From Hexactinellida sp. DTS-2022 (lineage: Eukaryota; Porifera; Hexactinellida), in the NCBI GenBank assembly GCA_028753945.1, contig JAPNXP010000014.1, positions 4,588,001 through 4,652,000 of the forward strand: a DNA stretch of 64,000 nt, given 5' to 3'. Numbering within the stretch: position 1 is the first letter of the stretch; every line of letters starts with the position of its first letter. The notes below the pieces were generated by a model. That model searched no databases. It saw only the letters and a program-made list of their open reading frames with translations, and had not been told where the DNA came from. A program made the translations under genes and the position numbers. This document shows, piece by piece, positions 46,135 to 55,954 of the stretch.

Positions 46135-47036
46135 AAAGTAATAAACATAAATTTGAATCAAAATATAGTAAATGTAAAAAACAACAAGTACAAGTTCATT
46201 TATCGAAGCTGGGGTATAATGGAGGGGAACCACCCTCAAATGTAGCTGAGGCTTCATGAAGTCATCCCAAAAGTACTGGAAAAATTGATAGATTTGGGGA
46301 AGTCACCCCCAAGCTTGGGGGGGTCCCCCCCAAATGAATTTGATAATTCGCAGACTTGGGGGGTCCCCCCAAATTTGGGGGGATCCCCCCAAGTGAAACG
46401 AAAGTTGGCTAATTTGGGGGGGTCCCCCCTAATTTGGGGGGACCCCCCCAAATATATTTGAAAATTAGCTGATTTGGGGGGGTCCCTCCCTAAATTGGGG
46501 GGACCCCCCCAAATGAAACCCTACATGACTGAATAGTGGAATCTAGTGGAATCTAGGATGACTGAATGGTGGAATCTATTGGAATTACTAAATTTTAGTG
46601 GAATTGACTGAACGGTGGAATCGAGTCGATTTTCTAAAAACCGACTGAACAGTGGAATCGAGTGGAATTTGACTGGATAGTGGAATCGAGTGGAATTTGA
46701 TTAAATTGTTAAACACTACGTATATGCTATAAGCTACGTGTGTATCATATTACGTTAATTTTCGCTCATGTAAAATTGTTTGCAACGAGTAAACTAGTGT
46801 TGTGCATGATTTATTAGTTAGGCTTTGTTACCATGTTATTTAAACACATCTTATTAACATTATTTATCAACAATTCCTTATCAAATCCAGTTGGTATTCA
46901 ATAGAGATGATTAATAAGAATACTAATATAGTATCATATTGTGCCACTTCATGCACAACACTAGTTTAATCGTTGCAAACAATTTTATATGGGCGAAAAT
47001 TAACCTAAATGATACACAGGTAGCTTATAGCATATA

Positions 47037-47212
47037 CAGTTGAAACCGGATATTTTTAACACATTCTTTACACGAAAATTTGTTAAAAATATCCGATTGT
47101 TAAAAATACCCGATTTTATAACAACAACAATAATTAAGTATTTACAAGAAAATGTGTTAAAAATATCCGATTGTTAAAAATATCCGGTGTTAAAAATATC
47201 CGGTTTCAACTG
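47037..47212. mobile_element. 176-bp Tc1/mariner-like MITE with an empty site in the other arm
   Basis: Ends CAGTTGAAACCGGATATTTT and its complement, flanked by TA. The other arm of the surrounding foldback (46713-46740) carries the site without the insertion. Confidence 0.88.
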
Positions 47213-47692
47213 TACGTAGTGTTTAACAATTTAATCAAATTCCACTCGATTCCACTATTCAGTCAAATTCCACTCGATTCCACTATTCAGTCAAATTCCA
47301 CTCGATTCCACTATTCAGTCAAATTCCTCTCGATTCCACTATTCAGTCAAAAGATTCCACTCGATTCCACTGTTCAGTCGGTTTTAAGAAAATCCACTCG
47401 ATTCCACCGTTCAGTCAATTCCACTAAAATTTAGTAATTCAACTAGATTCCACTAGATTCCACCATTCAGTCACCCTAGATTCCACTAGATTCCACTATT
47501 CAGTCAGCCCCTAGATATTCTTCCCAATAGCTCGCCCTTCATAATATTGTGTTATGCGTCTGAAAAAGTTCTAGTTGTGTAAAAATATGTTGATAAAGTG
47601 GTTAATCACTTTGAAAACCAATAAATCCATGTCGCTATGACAAACTTCACCTAATTACTAAATTTCATCTTTCTAGGTAGGATGGCAAGGTT

Positions 47693-47995
47693 GCCGTGGT
47701 GCGTGGAAATGGGAATTGTGTGGAAATTCTTTATTTTCCTGTGAGAATACCAGGGTTTCCGTGGGTATGGGAATGGGAAGTTTTTTATAGCCTATGGGAA
47801 TCCCCACATGTGGGAATCCTGTGTAAAATTGTAAAGCTATTGGATTTCTCACATGTGGGAATCCTATGGGAATTCCCACAGAAATCCTGTGGGAATGGGA
47901 ATGAAAATTCCCTTCCCACGGCAACCCTGGAGAATACTGCTAGGAATTTATCTTCTCACGGCACCCATTATCTAAATATCTTCCCACGGCAACGA
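47693..47995. repeat. CCCACATGTGGG-rich element
   Basis: Bounded by AAGGTTGCCGTGG and CCACGGCAACGATG, filled with repeats such as GGGAATTCCCACA. Target duplication not seen. Confidence 0.5.
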
Positions 47996-48232
47996 TGCCG
48001 TATCATAGGATATTTTCAATTAATCCGGAAAACACCAAAATAATTATTGTGTTCATAATAAGCAATCAAATAATTTAACCTTCTTATTGCATTATTGTAT
48101 ACCAATACATCAAATCAACCAAGTAGTTTAAATTAAAACGCAATTTAACTAACAACTTAAAGAAAATACAGTGCTTAATATGTGAAACTTTGAAAAAGGT
48201 GTACTCCTGTTGGCTGTTGCATACTTATACAG

Positions 48233-48607
48233 TGAACTCCCGTTATAACGAAGTCGGATATAACGAAATAACCGCTACTAACAAACATGGGCGCCGAAAC
48301 TCTCAAACGCTAGGGGGGGTGTGACGTAATATTCAAATGTGAAAGTTCAGAAAACAATGCGTATGGGGATAAAATCAATGTTGGATGGGCTTAATTGTAA
48401 AGATATATATATCATCAACTGAAATGTATACAAACTCAAAAAGGAAACAATTATTTTCTATTTTTCTTCCCTGACTTCTCCTCGGCCAGGGGGGGTGACA
48501 CCCTCCCTGACCCCCCCACTTTCGGCGCCTATGCTAACAAATATCCGGATATAACGAAATAACCGCTAATAACAAATATCCGGATATAACGAAGGAATTT
48601 ACAGGTC
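48233..48607. mobile_element. Left part of a Tc1/mariner-like MITE, other end moved to about 52243
   Basis: Starts CAGTGAACTCCCGTTATAAC beside TA and holds GGATATAACGAAATAACCGC repeats. Its other end, GTAAACTCTCGTTATACGAAG, lies at about 52246-52270 in direct rather than inverted order, as expected if the DNA between was inverted. Contains the MITE at 48286-48533. Confidence 0.7.
48286..48533. mobile_element. 248-bp hAT-like MITE
   Basis: Ends CATGGGCGCCGAAAC and CTTTCGGCGCCTATG; perfect 8-bp duplication CTAACAAA at 48278-48285 and 48534-48541. Confidence 0.92.
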
Positions 48608-48655
48608 TGTGACGATACAGACAGTATCTAGAGCTGTGGCTGCTAGTACTGATAT
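48608..48655. mobile_element. Detached terminal repeat of the ribozyme-bearing element
   Basis: TGTGACGATACAGACAGTAT through GCTAGTACTGATAT is the same 48 bases as 52276-52323. It stops exactly at the hAT-like copy at 48656. See the inversion finding. Confidence 0.8.
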
Positions 48656-49561
48656 CAGGCACGTCGCCAGGATTTTTCATCTAGGGGGGGCGGCGAAATT
48701 ATCAGGGGGGGCATGCCCCCCCTCCCCCCCCCCCCCTCACAAAATTCGTATCAACGAGAGTCGATCATAATATGAAATTATCAAGTTTCTATCTTATATT
48801 AAATCTAAATGGTTTGTTTTTTGTTTGTTGTTTGTTTGTTCGGAATTGATTAAGAAACAGGGTAAGAGCTATAGACTTGAAATTTGGCAGGGAGGTGGGT
48901 AACTACGTATCTAGAAACAAGTTATAATATCTAAGAAAAATATTCACATCTTCAATCTCAAGAGGTAACAAAACCTTTAGCCAATTAAATTCGAGCGTGG
49001 CACAGTATGGATTAGCAGCTAGCATTCAATTAGTATAAATTGATTTAGTGTCTCTAACATTTGTTAAGCGTGCATTATAGAATGCCAATCTGAAACTGCA
49101 ATTTAATTGGGCGAGAGAAAAATAATAAATCCAATCAATTATTTGTAATTTACATATTTTAAAGGGTCGTGGCCGCCTACTTCTAACGACTATATATGGA
49201 GTAATTAAGTAAGCTGATTCCAAATATGATGTTGATACAACCCATGTTTATATATTTGTTGTTTAGATGTAGACGTTTTAAGGAATTTACAAACGTTACT
49301 TCTGTTATTTGTTGGTTGGGATATATGAGGCACCAGAAGGGTGCTTTCTGAAGCCGCGCAGCGAAAGCAAGCGAAGCGGGCTTGTATACATAATAATAAT
49401 AATAATAATAATAATACACCTACAACGTTATTTGGCAATAATTTAGCAGGGGGGTATGTCCCGGGGCACGAAATTTTACCAGGGGGGGCATTGCCCCGGG
49501 GCGAGGATTTCTACCAGGGGGGGCATTGCCCCCCTATGCCCCCCCCGTGGCGACGTCCCTG
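48656..49561. mobile_element. 906-bp hAT-like element, left copy of an inverted pair
   Basis: Starts CAGGCACGTCGCCAGG and ends CCGTGGCGACGTCCCTG, with G/C runs inside each end and an (AAT)n tract. Flanks are ACTGATAT (48648-48655) on the left and TCACCAAG (49562-49569) on the right, so its own duplication is not matched. The partner at 52585-53490 carries the complements. No transposase. Confidence 0.92.
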
Positions 49562-51516
49562 TCACCAAGTGGTCAAACGATCTCCAAATTTATCATCAAT
49601 GACTCCGTTGATTATTTTTCAGTTCCCAGTGAAAAAGAGGAAGAACAATCGGCGTTTTATAACGGAAAATGTGGAATTTACAAATGTTCCCCGAAATGGC
49701 TCCAAATATTCAATAGCCCTAAAATTTTTCTTTTTTCTCTTTCTTGTTTCATTGTTCTTCAAGGATCAGTAGGTACAGGATTTATTTCTGTTGGACTCTC
49801 CAGCATTGAACGTCGCTACAACCTATCTAGTACACTCGCTGCATTCGCTTACACCTCTTTCGAACTGGGCGTTATACTGACTCTTCCATTCAGCAGCTAC
49901 TTTGGTGGAAGAAGCCACAAACCTCGAGTATTAGGAATATCTCTCTTCACATTGGGGGTAGGGAGTTTGATATTCGCGTCACCTCAATACTTCAGTGGTG
50001 CATACAGTTTTAATTCTACTTCTTCAACGGAGATATGCACTAACACGTCTATGTTCCAACCTGACTGTGGATCACCGCTCATATATTTCTATCCTCTCTT
50101 CATTATCGGTAACATGATAATTGGATGTGGGGCTAGCACTCTTTATACTGTGGGTGTTGGGTTCATTGATGATAGCACTCACCCAAGGTATTCTTCCTTA
50201 TACCTCAGTGTTTTTTACATTGTGACTGTTCTTGGCCCAGCGCTAGGATTCGCTTTTGGTGGCCTCTTCTTATCCTTCTTCGTAGATCCACTGCACCAAC
50301 TACACTGACTAGCACAGACCCTCAGTGGGTAGGTGCTTGGTGGCTTGGATTCGTGATCACAGGCGTTCTGAGCATTCTATTGTCGCTACAGTTCTTCCTC
50401 TATCCCAGACGTCTCAAAGGCTCTAATGAGTATGACGAGTTGAGGAAGGAACAGCAACCAATACAGAATCAAGGAGGTGCATTCCAGGATGATCACAACA
50501 TACCGATTCTCACATTGATCAAGGAGTACCCATTCTACGTGTTCAGAATTCTGAAAAACCTAACCTTTATTTTCGTAACTATGGGAATTACCGCTGGTGC
50601 GTTTACCCTTACAGGAATAGTATCATTTCTCCCTAAATACTTAGAAAATCAATACTCAATTACACCCAGCATAGCTTCTTACATGATTGGTGGAATCAGC
50701 ATTCCCGCTGGTTGTATTGGAATATTCTTAGGAGGATTTACTCTATTCTTCTTTAAAAAGCTATCAGTTGAAAAATTAGCATTAATGGTTTTAGTTTTAA
50801 GTTTTCTAGAATTTCTAACACCTCCAATATTATTGATTAGCTGTGCCAATCCTCGAATCGCTGGGGTCAATGTTGACTATGCAAACTCTACAGCAAAAAC
50901 AAATTTTAGAGTTCGTGATCAGAATGTTAGTTGCTTTTCCAGCTGTGACTGCAGGTCTAACTTTTTCCAACCAATATGTTCAGAGGGTGTGACGTATTTT
51001 TCTTCTTGTGTTGCTGGTTGTCCCGAGCAGGCCAATCCAAACGGTACCTATTCAGAATGTTCTTGTCTCACCAACGGTTCTCTCGCATCAGATGGGAAAT
51101 GCTCTGATTTCTGTACTACGACAACTATTATCGTTGGTTTACTGCTGTTCTTTGGAATACTCATGTTGCTCTATAATAACATTCCATTCCTCAAACTAAC
51201 TTTGAGATGTGTAGCAGACAAAGACCGTACTGTTGCTTTAGGAATCCAATCGTTTATATATCGAATATTCGGACAAATGCCTGGTCCGTTAGTCCTTGGG
51301 GGAATTTTCGATTTGAATTGTATTCTCTGGCAAGAAACTGGATGTGGTACTCGTGGGGCTTGTTTGGAGTATAACACAGAAACTCTGAGGTATTCATTTG
51401 TAGGGTTTTGGTTTTTCGGGGTTACTCTTAGCAACATTTTCGTCTTTTTGGCTTGGATCTCTTGGAAATACAGAAAGATACCAGGCGAAAATGAAAATAA
51501 TAATGGGGATGATTAA
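49562..51516 (+). pseudogene. OATP copy 3, decapitated by hAT insertion and inversion, plus one frameshift
   Basis: Clearly the same family as copies 1 and 2 (signature DPQWVGAWWLGF, Kazal-like CFSSCDC loop, 12 membrane segments) but more diverged, so an older duplicate. The first coding bases here are TCACCAAGT, inside codons 8-10. There is no ATG upstream because the left hAT-like copy begins there. The true start codon lies at 53517-53519 on the other strand. A one-base net loss near 50293 (GATCCACTGCACC against GATCCACTTACACC in copy 1) shifts the frame until about 50310-50353, after which the frame is open to the stop at 51516. It cannot make a full transporter now. Confidence 0.9.
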
Positions 51517-51669
51517 AAAAACATATTTTTTCTGAATTAATTACAGAGAAAGTGTCAACATCCCTTTATGCTATATTATTCCTTTTCAATATTATATTTA
51601 GTGTAATTATTTACGTATTTAAGTGTAGTTAAATAAGTTATGAAAAATATTTAATACATCATACTAGTA

Positions 51670-52070
51670 CCGTAAACTGGGTGACTTAGGTCTTTAAGGT
51701 TGGCTTTGGCCCAAACTAGGTTAATGTATGTAAACAGACATTGACTGATTGATGAGGTTAAGATGATCAGATAAATATAGTTTTGTTTCTCTTCTGAACA
51801 TTGAAATTAGAATGCCTTATCTGTGAATAGATATTTATAATATTGATAATGCATTTGGCTCAATGGTCGAAACAATATAGCAAATAACTCTTGCTTGAAA
51901 TTTCGGTGTTTTAAATGAGCTCAAAATGCCTATAGAAGTATCGTTATAGAATCTTAAATATCTTATCAATTCATATTGTACTATGTATATGATTAATCTA
52001 AATAATTTCCTGAATTTACAATTCCTTCGGCCAGAGTAAACCCATAGGCCTAACTCACCCCAGTTTACGG
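51670..52070. mobile_element. 401-bp TA-flanked MITE
   Basis: Ends CCGTAAACTGGGTGACTTAG and CTCACCCCAGTTTACGG flanked by TA. Located just after OATP copy 3. Confidence 0.87.
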
Positions 52071-52275
52071 TATGTGCATTGTTAATTACATCGGCATTAA
52101 GAACTTTGTTGTCACTGTATGCAGTCTGTCATACTAACAAGGATTTATAGGTTTTCTATGCTAAGTAGTGAGGTTATGACATCACATGGTAACTTTTCCA
52201 TAATACCATTACAAATTGACTCGATTAATTTTTAAAATATGTAGTAAACTCTCGTTATACGAAGTGATTGGGACC

Positions 52276-52584
52276 TGTGACGATACAGACAGTATCTAGA
52301 GCTGTGGCTGCTAGTACTGATATCGTCTACTCTACAGGGGTGCACACTGGGATATGTGTGTAGCGGCAGTACGGTGTAGTGTTAGGAAGACAATGTGGCA
52401 CGGCAGTACGGTAGTAGCTAACCAATAGCGTGGTCGAGGGTTACCCTCCTGATGAGTCCTTGTGATAGGACGAAACCACACATACAATATGTTATATCCT
52501 GTAAGGTGGAGGCTGGCTCATGGACGTAAGGTCCGGAGGCTAAGCTCCTATCTTACAATATAATTATTCCACGACGATATCAGT
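52276..52584. mobile_element. TIR element containing a hammerhead ribozyme
   Basis: Left TIR 52276-52327 begins TGTGACGATACAGACAGTAT and ends ACTGATATCGTC. The body has GGCAGTACGGT repeats (52364, 52402) and the hammerhead. The inner edge of the right TIR, GACGATATCAGT, is at 52573-52584, and the rest is at 48608-48655 because a hAT-like copy entered the TIR and the segment was then inverted. The outermost flanks read GGTC on both sides, a possible 4-bp duplication. No coding sequence. Confidence 0.75.
52430..52479 (+). ncRNA. Hammerhead ribozyme, type III
   Basis: All conserved core parts are in order: stem III strand GUGG, cleavage triplet GUC (cut predicted after C52435), stem I GAGGG-UUA-CCCUC (52436-52448), CUGAUGA (52449-52455), stem II GUCC...GGAC with an 8-nt loop (52456-52471), GAAA (52472-52475), stem III strand CCAC (52476-52479). 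The four stem III pairs plus the U-A closing pair match. Hammerheads self-cleave RNA at the triplet. In animals they occur in retroelements and small repeats. Stem III is short, so activity may need a dimer or be weak. No assay is available here. Confidence 0.8.
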
Positions 52585-53490
52585 CAGGGACGTCGCCACG
52601 GGGGGGGCATAGGGGGGCAATGCCCCCCCTGGTAGAAATCCTCGCCCCGGGGCAATGCCCCCCCTGGTAAAATTTCGTGCCCCGGGACATACCCCCCTGC
52701 TAAATTATTGCCAAATAACGTTGTAGGTGTATTATTATTATTATTATTATTATTATGTATACAAGCCCGCTTCGCTTGCTTTCGCTGCGCGGCTTCAGAA
52801 AGCACCCTTCTGGTGCCTCATATATCCCAACCAACAAATAACAGAAGTAACGTTTGTAAATTCCTTAAAACGTCTACATCTAAACAACAAATATATAAAC
52901 ATGGGTTGTATCAACATCATATTTGGAATCAGCTTACTTAATTACTCCATATATAGTCGTTAGAAGTAGGCGGCCACGACCCTTTAAAATATGTAAATTA
53001 CAAATAATTGATTGGATTTATTATTTTTCTCTCGCCCAATTAAATTGCAGTTTCAGATTGGCATTCTATAATGCACGCTTAACAAATGTTAGAGACACTA
53101 AATCAATTTATACTAATTGAATGCTAGCTGCTAATCCATACTGTGCCACGCTCGAATTTAATTGGCTAAAGGTTTTGTTACCTCTTGAGATTGAAGATGT
53201 GAATATTTTTCTTAGATATTATAACTTGTTTCTAGATACGTAGTTACCCACCTCCCTGCCAAATTTCAAGTCTATAGCTCTTACCCTGTTTCTTAATCAA
53301 TTCCGAACAAACAAACAACAAACAAAAAACAAACCATTTAGATTTAATATAAGATAGAAACTTGATAATTTCATATTATGATCGACTCTCGTTGATACGA
53401 ATTTTGTGAGGGGGGGGGGGGGAGGGGGGGCATGCCCCCCCTGATAATTTCGCCGCTCCCCCTAGATGAAAAATCCTGGCGACGTGCCTG
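52585..53490. mobile_element. 906-bp hAT-like element, right copy of the inverted pair
   Basis: Exact length match to 48656-49561 and nearly identical in reverse complement (one visible substitution near its right end). Flanks ATATCAGT (52577-52584) and CTTGGTGA (53491-53498) are the complements of the flanks of the left copy, in crossed order. Confidence 0.92.
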
Positions 53491-53519
53491 CTTGGTGATA
53501 CCTGATCGATATCAGTCAT
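53491..53519 (-). pseudogene. Orphaned first codons of OATP copy 3
   Basis: On the minus strand ATG (53519-53517) begins MTDIDQVSP, then the sequence meets the hAT-like copy at TCACCAAG. Read on into 49562, this gives MTDIDQVSPSGQT, aligning with MNDIDLVPPTSQT of copy 1 in the same frame. This is the missing start of the gene at 49562, now 4 kb away on the opposite strand. Confidence 0.88.
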
Positions 53520-55294
53520 TTTTAATTATTTAAAAGCAATCTACCTCTGAAATAGTATATATCCCTCTTGTTCTAAAACTAATATTATCTAATAGATCTA
53601 TTTGGTCTGTACATATCTATCTTATATTAATTAATAACGGCACATGAGCTGTTTAAAACATATCCTATTACTTCTTAACACTTCGTGGGTGTTCTGATTT
53701 GTTTGGTTAACAGAAGATTATAATAAGTTTATCAGTATTACTTAGTATTTATTTTAAATCTTTCTATTAGAGTATCATCAATCAAAGATAACTTTCCCAC
53801 GTTTTTATTTTACAGAATAAATGGTTAAATGAGTTTCACTTTGGCTTTCTTATTACATCATATTGTCGAAGTTAAGTGTGTGATTAATTAAATATAGGGA
53901 ATTTAACTGGCACAAGTTTAACTTATAATTATTTTGAAGGAATAATGTCGCGAAGCGGAGTGATAGAGAGATTCGTCGCAAAGAAAACGAGACCGATTAA
54001 GGTTTGAGATATGCTTAAGTGATATTTTAGAGATTAACTTTTACTAAATATTCATTTAGATTATTAATGCGTTGTAGTGATCCCAAGGCACTATCTAGCA
54101 CTTCACACTAACACCTATCAAATCATTATTATTTACCCTATAAGTTAGTACTTTAATAGTCCCATTAATCGCATAAATAGTTAAACTAAACCTTTCAAAC
54201 TTCAAATTTCATTCCACCTTATAAACTCTTCATTTCCAAACTTTTGATTAATTAATCAATTAGATTTCAGATTTGCTACTCATAAACCCGAAAAAGATTA
54301 TTTGTCAGTTAAGAATAATTTTCGTATCAATGACTTTTTAGCAAGAATTAACGTATTAATTTACCGAGAATCATGAGCATATATTATTATGATTTAGTCT
54401 AAAAGTTTGAGCTGTTTACTTTCTTTCTGAAGTAACAAAATTGTCTAATCTAATTAAGGAATCAAATTGTTGTAAATACACGCGAGGGCCGAAGGCTCGA
54501 GAATAAGTTGTGAGAACGCGCGTACCGCGGTCGATCAGCTTAAATATACTGCTTAGGGGCCACAGCTCAATAAGGTTGGGATCTGCTACCTACATACTGT
54601 ATAGTAGAATCTGCTAAAGGTTACTCTATAGTCTATACAACGGTCATTTGTACATAGGCTAGCGGCCAGCTATTATAATTCCTAAAATGATTTCCCGTAA
54701 TATAATAGATAGATAGATAGATAAACTTTATTTAGAGAGGATAGCCCATTCACACAAAGTGATCTTCCATGGGAATGTCACAGATCGTATTTTTTATTCC
54801 AAAATGGCAAAAAAACTTGACGTAAGGAAAGGGATGTATAATTTTCGTTAAATTTCCGTTACATTCCACAGTATTTAAATACAACCGGCATAACATTTGA
54901 AAAGGTATTTGCCATGAATACAAACGAGGGCCCCAGGCCCGAGTGCAAGTTGTAAGAACGCGCGTGGCGCGGACGAGCAGATTGTTAATAATTTAACACC
55001 AATTTCAATGTCAACTTACATTTATTAAGTTTAATTTTACTGTGCCGACTACTATGTAGTGGGCCAGTAAAAAATCACAACCTTGATGCAGAACATATGG
55101 TATATTATTTAGATCAAGTTGAAGTGAATAAACCAGAATTTAATGTTTAGAATTAACAAGTGTCTAGCCCTAACTCTTGTTCAGCATAAACAAGCTGGAT
55201 TTGAAATGGGAACAATTTGCGAATTCCTAGTACTCAAGAATTAACGGAATTGGTGCAGTTAGGCCATCTTCCTTTTCTCGAAGCTTTTCCCAAA
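53520..55294. other. AT-rich DNA, no gene; repeat remnants
   Basis: A family B-like piece (GTCGCGAAGCGGAGTG) is at about 53947. Two copies of a GC-rich motif (GCGAGGGCCGAAGGCTCGAG ... AACGCGCG at 54482-54540, and a copy at 54926-54985) stand out. At 54708-54745, GATAGATAGATAAACTTTAT is the complement of a typical AATAAAG plus (ATCT)n retroposon tail. A solo 1-7-kb-family end (GTGCCGACTACTATG) is at 55041. Confidence 0.5.
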
Positions 55295-55954
55295 GTCTTC
55301 ACGCATGTGTATATTTTGATAGAATTTTATGTAGAACTTTGATCGAATTTTCTAATGTCGAACTTTGATCGAATGATGAAAAGTGCCAATTTCGATCAAA
55401 GTTCTTCCAAAATGTCATGAGTCGAACTTTGATTGAAGATATGTCGAACTTTGATATAAAAAAGAGACCTTTGATCGAAAAGGAGAACTTTGATAGAAAA
55501 GGAGAACTTTGCTAGAAAAAAGAGACCTTTGATCGAAAAGGAGAACTTTGATAGAAAGATGAGAACTATGATCGAAAATCTGACACTTCAACAAAAGTAA
55601 GAACTTTGATCGAAAAGGTACAACTTTGATAGAAAATTTGATTGAAAAGGTAGAACTTTGATAGAAAATTTGATCGAAAAGTGAGAACTTTGATGGAATT
55701 TAATCTTTTACAGAAAAATACAGTATTCAGTGAGATTTGTAATCTGTAAACTTTTTGGGAGGTCAAACACCTAATGTAAATGTTAGCTTCATCTGATGGA
55801 GATTGCTATTTTCCTACCTGATATGTCTCCCAGATAGTATATTAATCATTTTAAAAAAAGGATTGTCAACCTTTCTTTTAGTCTTTGTGATTCCGAACCG
55901 ATAATTGTAATTTTACTTGTTATACACGAATTCGAACCTATTATTTTAGAAATC

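Larger units (their letters stand above)
42765..46525. mobile_element. 3761-bp TIR element enclosing an OTU-protease exon
   Basis: Inverted arms of about 250-265 bp (42765-43010 and 46258-46525) start TGTAGGGTTTCATTTGGGG and are built of G6/C6 runs separated by CAAATT-type spacers. The 5-bp duplication TGACT is at 42760-42764 and 46526-46530. Except for the OTU gene and small MITEs, I see no transposase. TG...CA ends and 5-bp duplication do not fit the common superfamilies cleanly. Confidence 0.78.
42753..47513. mobile_element. Foldback element of TGACTGAATAGTGGAATC units, split by the OTU element
   Basis: The right part 46531-47513 is an inverted repeat (arms about 46531-46830 and 46950-47513) with minisatellite arms of CTGAATAGTGGAATC and its complement. 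The short left end AGGGGTTGACT is at 42754-42764, on the far side of the OTU-bearing element. The complement of the far right end, AGGGGCTGACTGAATAGTGG, shows the uninterrupted form. Confidence 0.7.

Noticed and set aside
46254-46451. Gly/Pro-rich frame, also at 42839-43084
   Set aside because: A translation of the G-run/C-run TIR; no start context or other support.
52430-52479. Type I hammerhead reading of the same core
   Set aside because: No closed stem III with a UH cleavage site follows GAAAC; the type III order fits all pairs.
48656-53490. The OATP segment as cargo of one large composite transposon using the two hAT copies as ends
   Set aside because: The outer flanks ACTGATAT and CTTGGTGA are not a TSD of each other, while the crossed TSDs and stranded start codon fit inversion instead.
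54708-54745. A complete SINE or LINE at the (ATCT)n tail
   Set aside because: Only the tail-like end is visible; no reverse transcriptase or tRNA-like head was found next to it.
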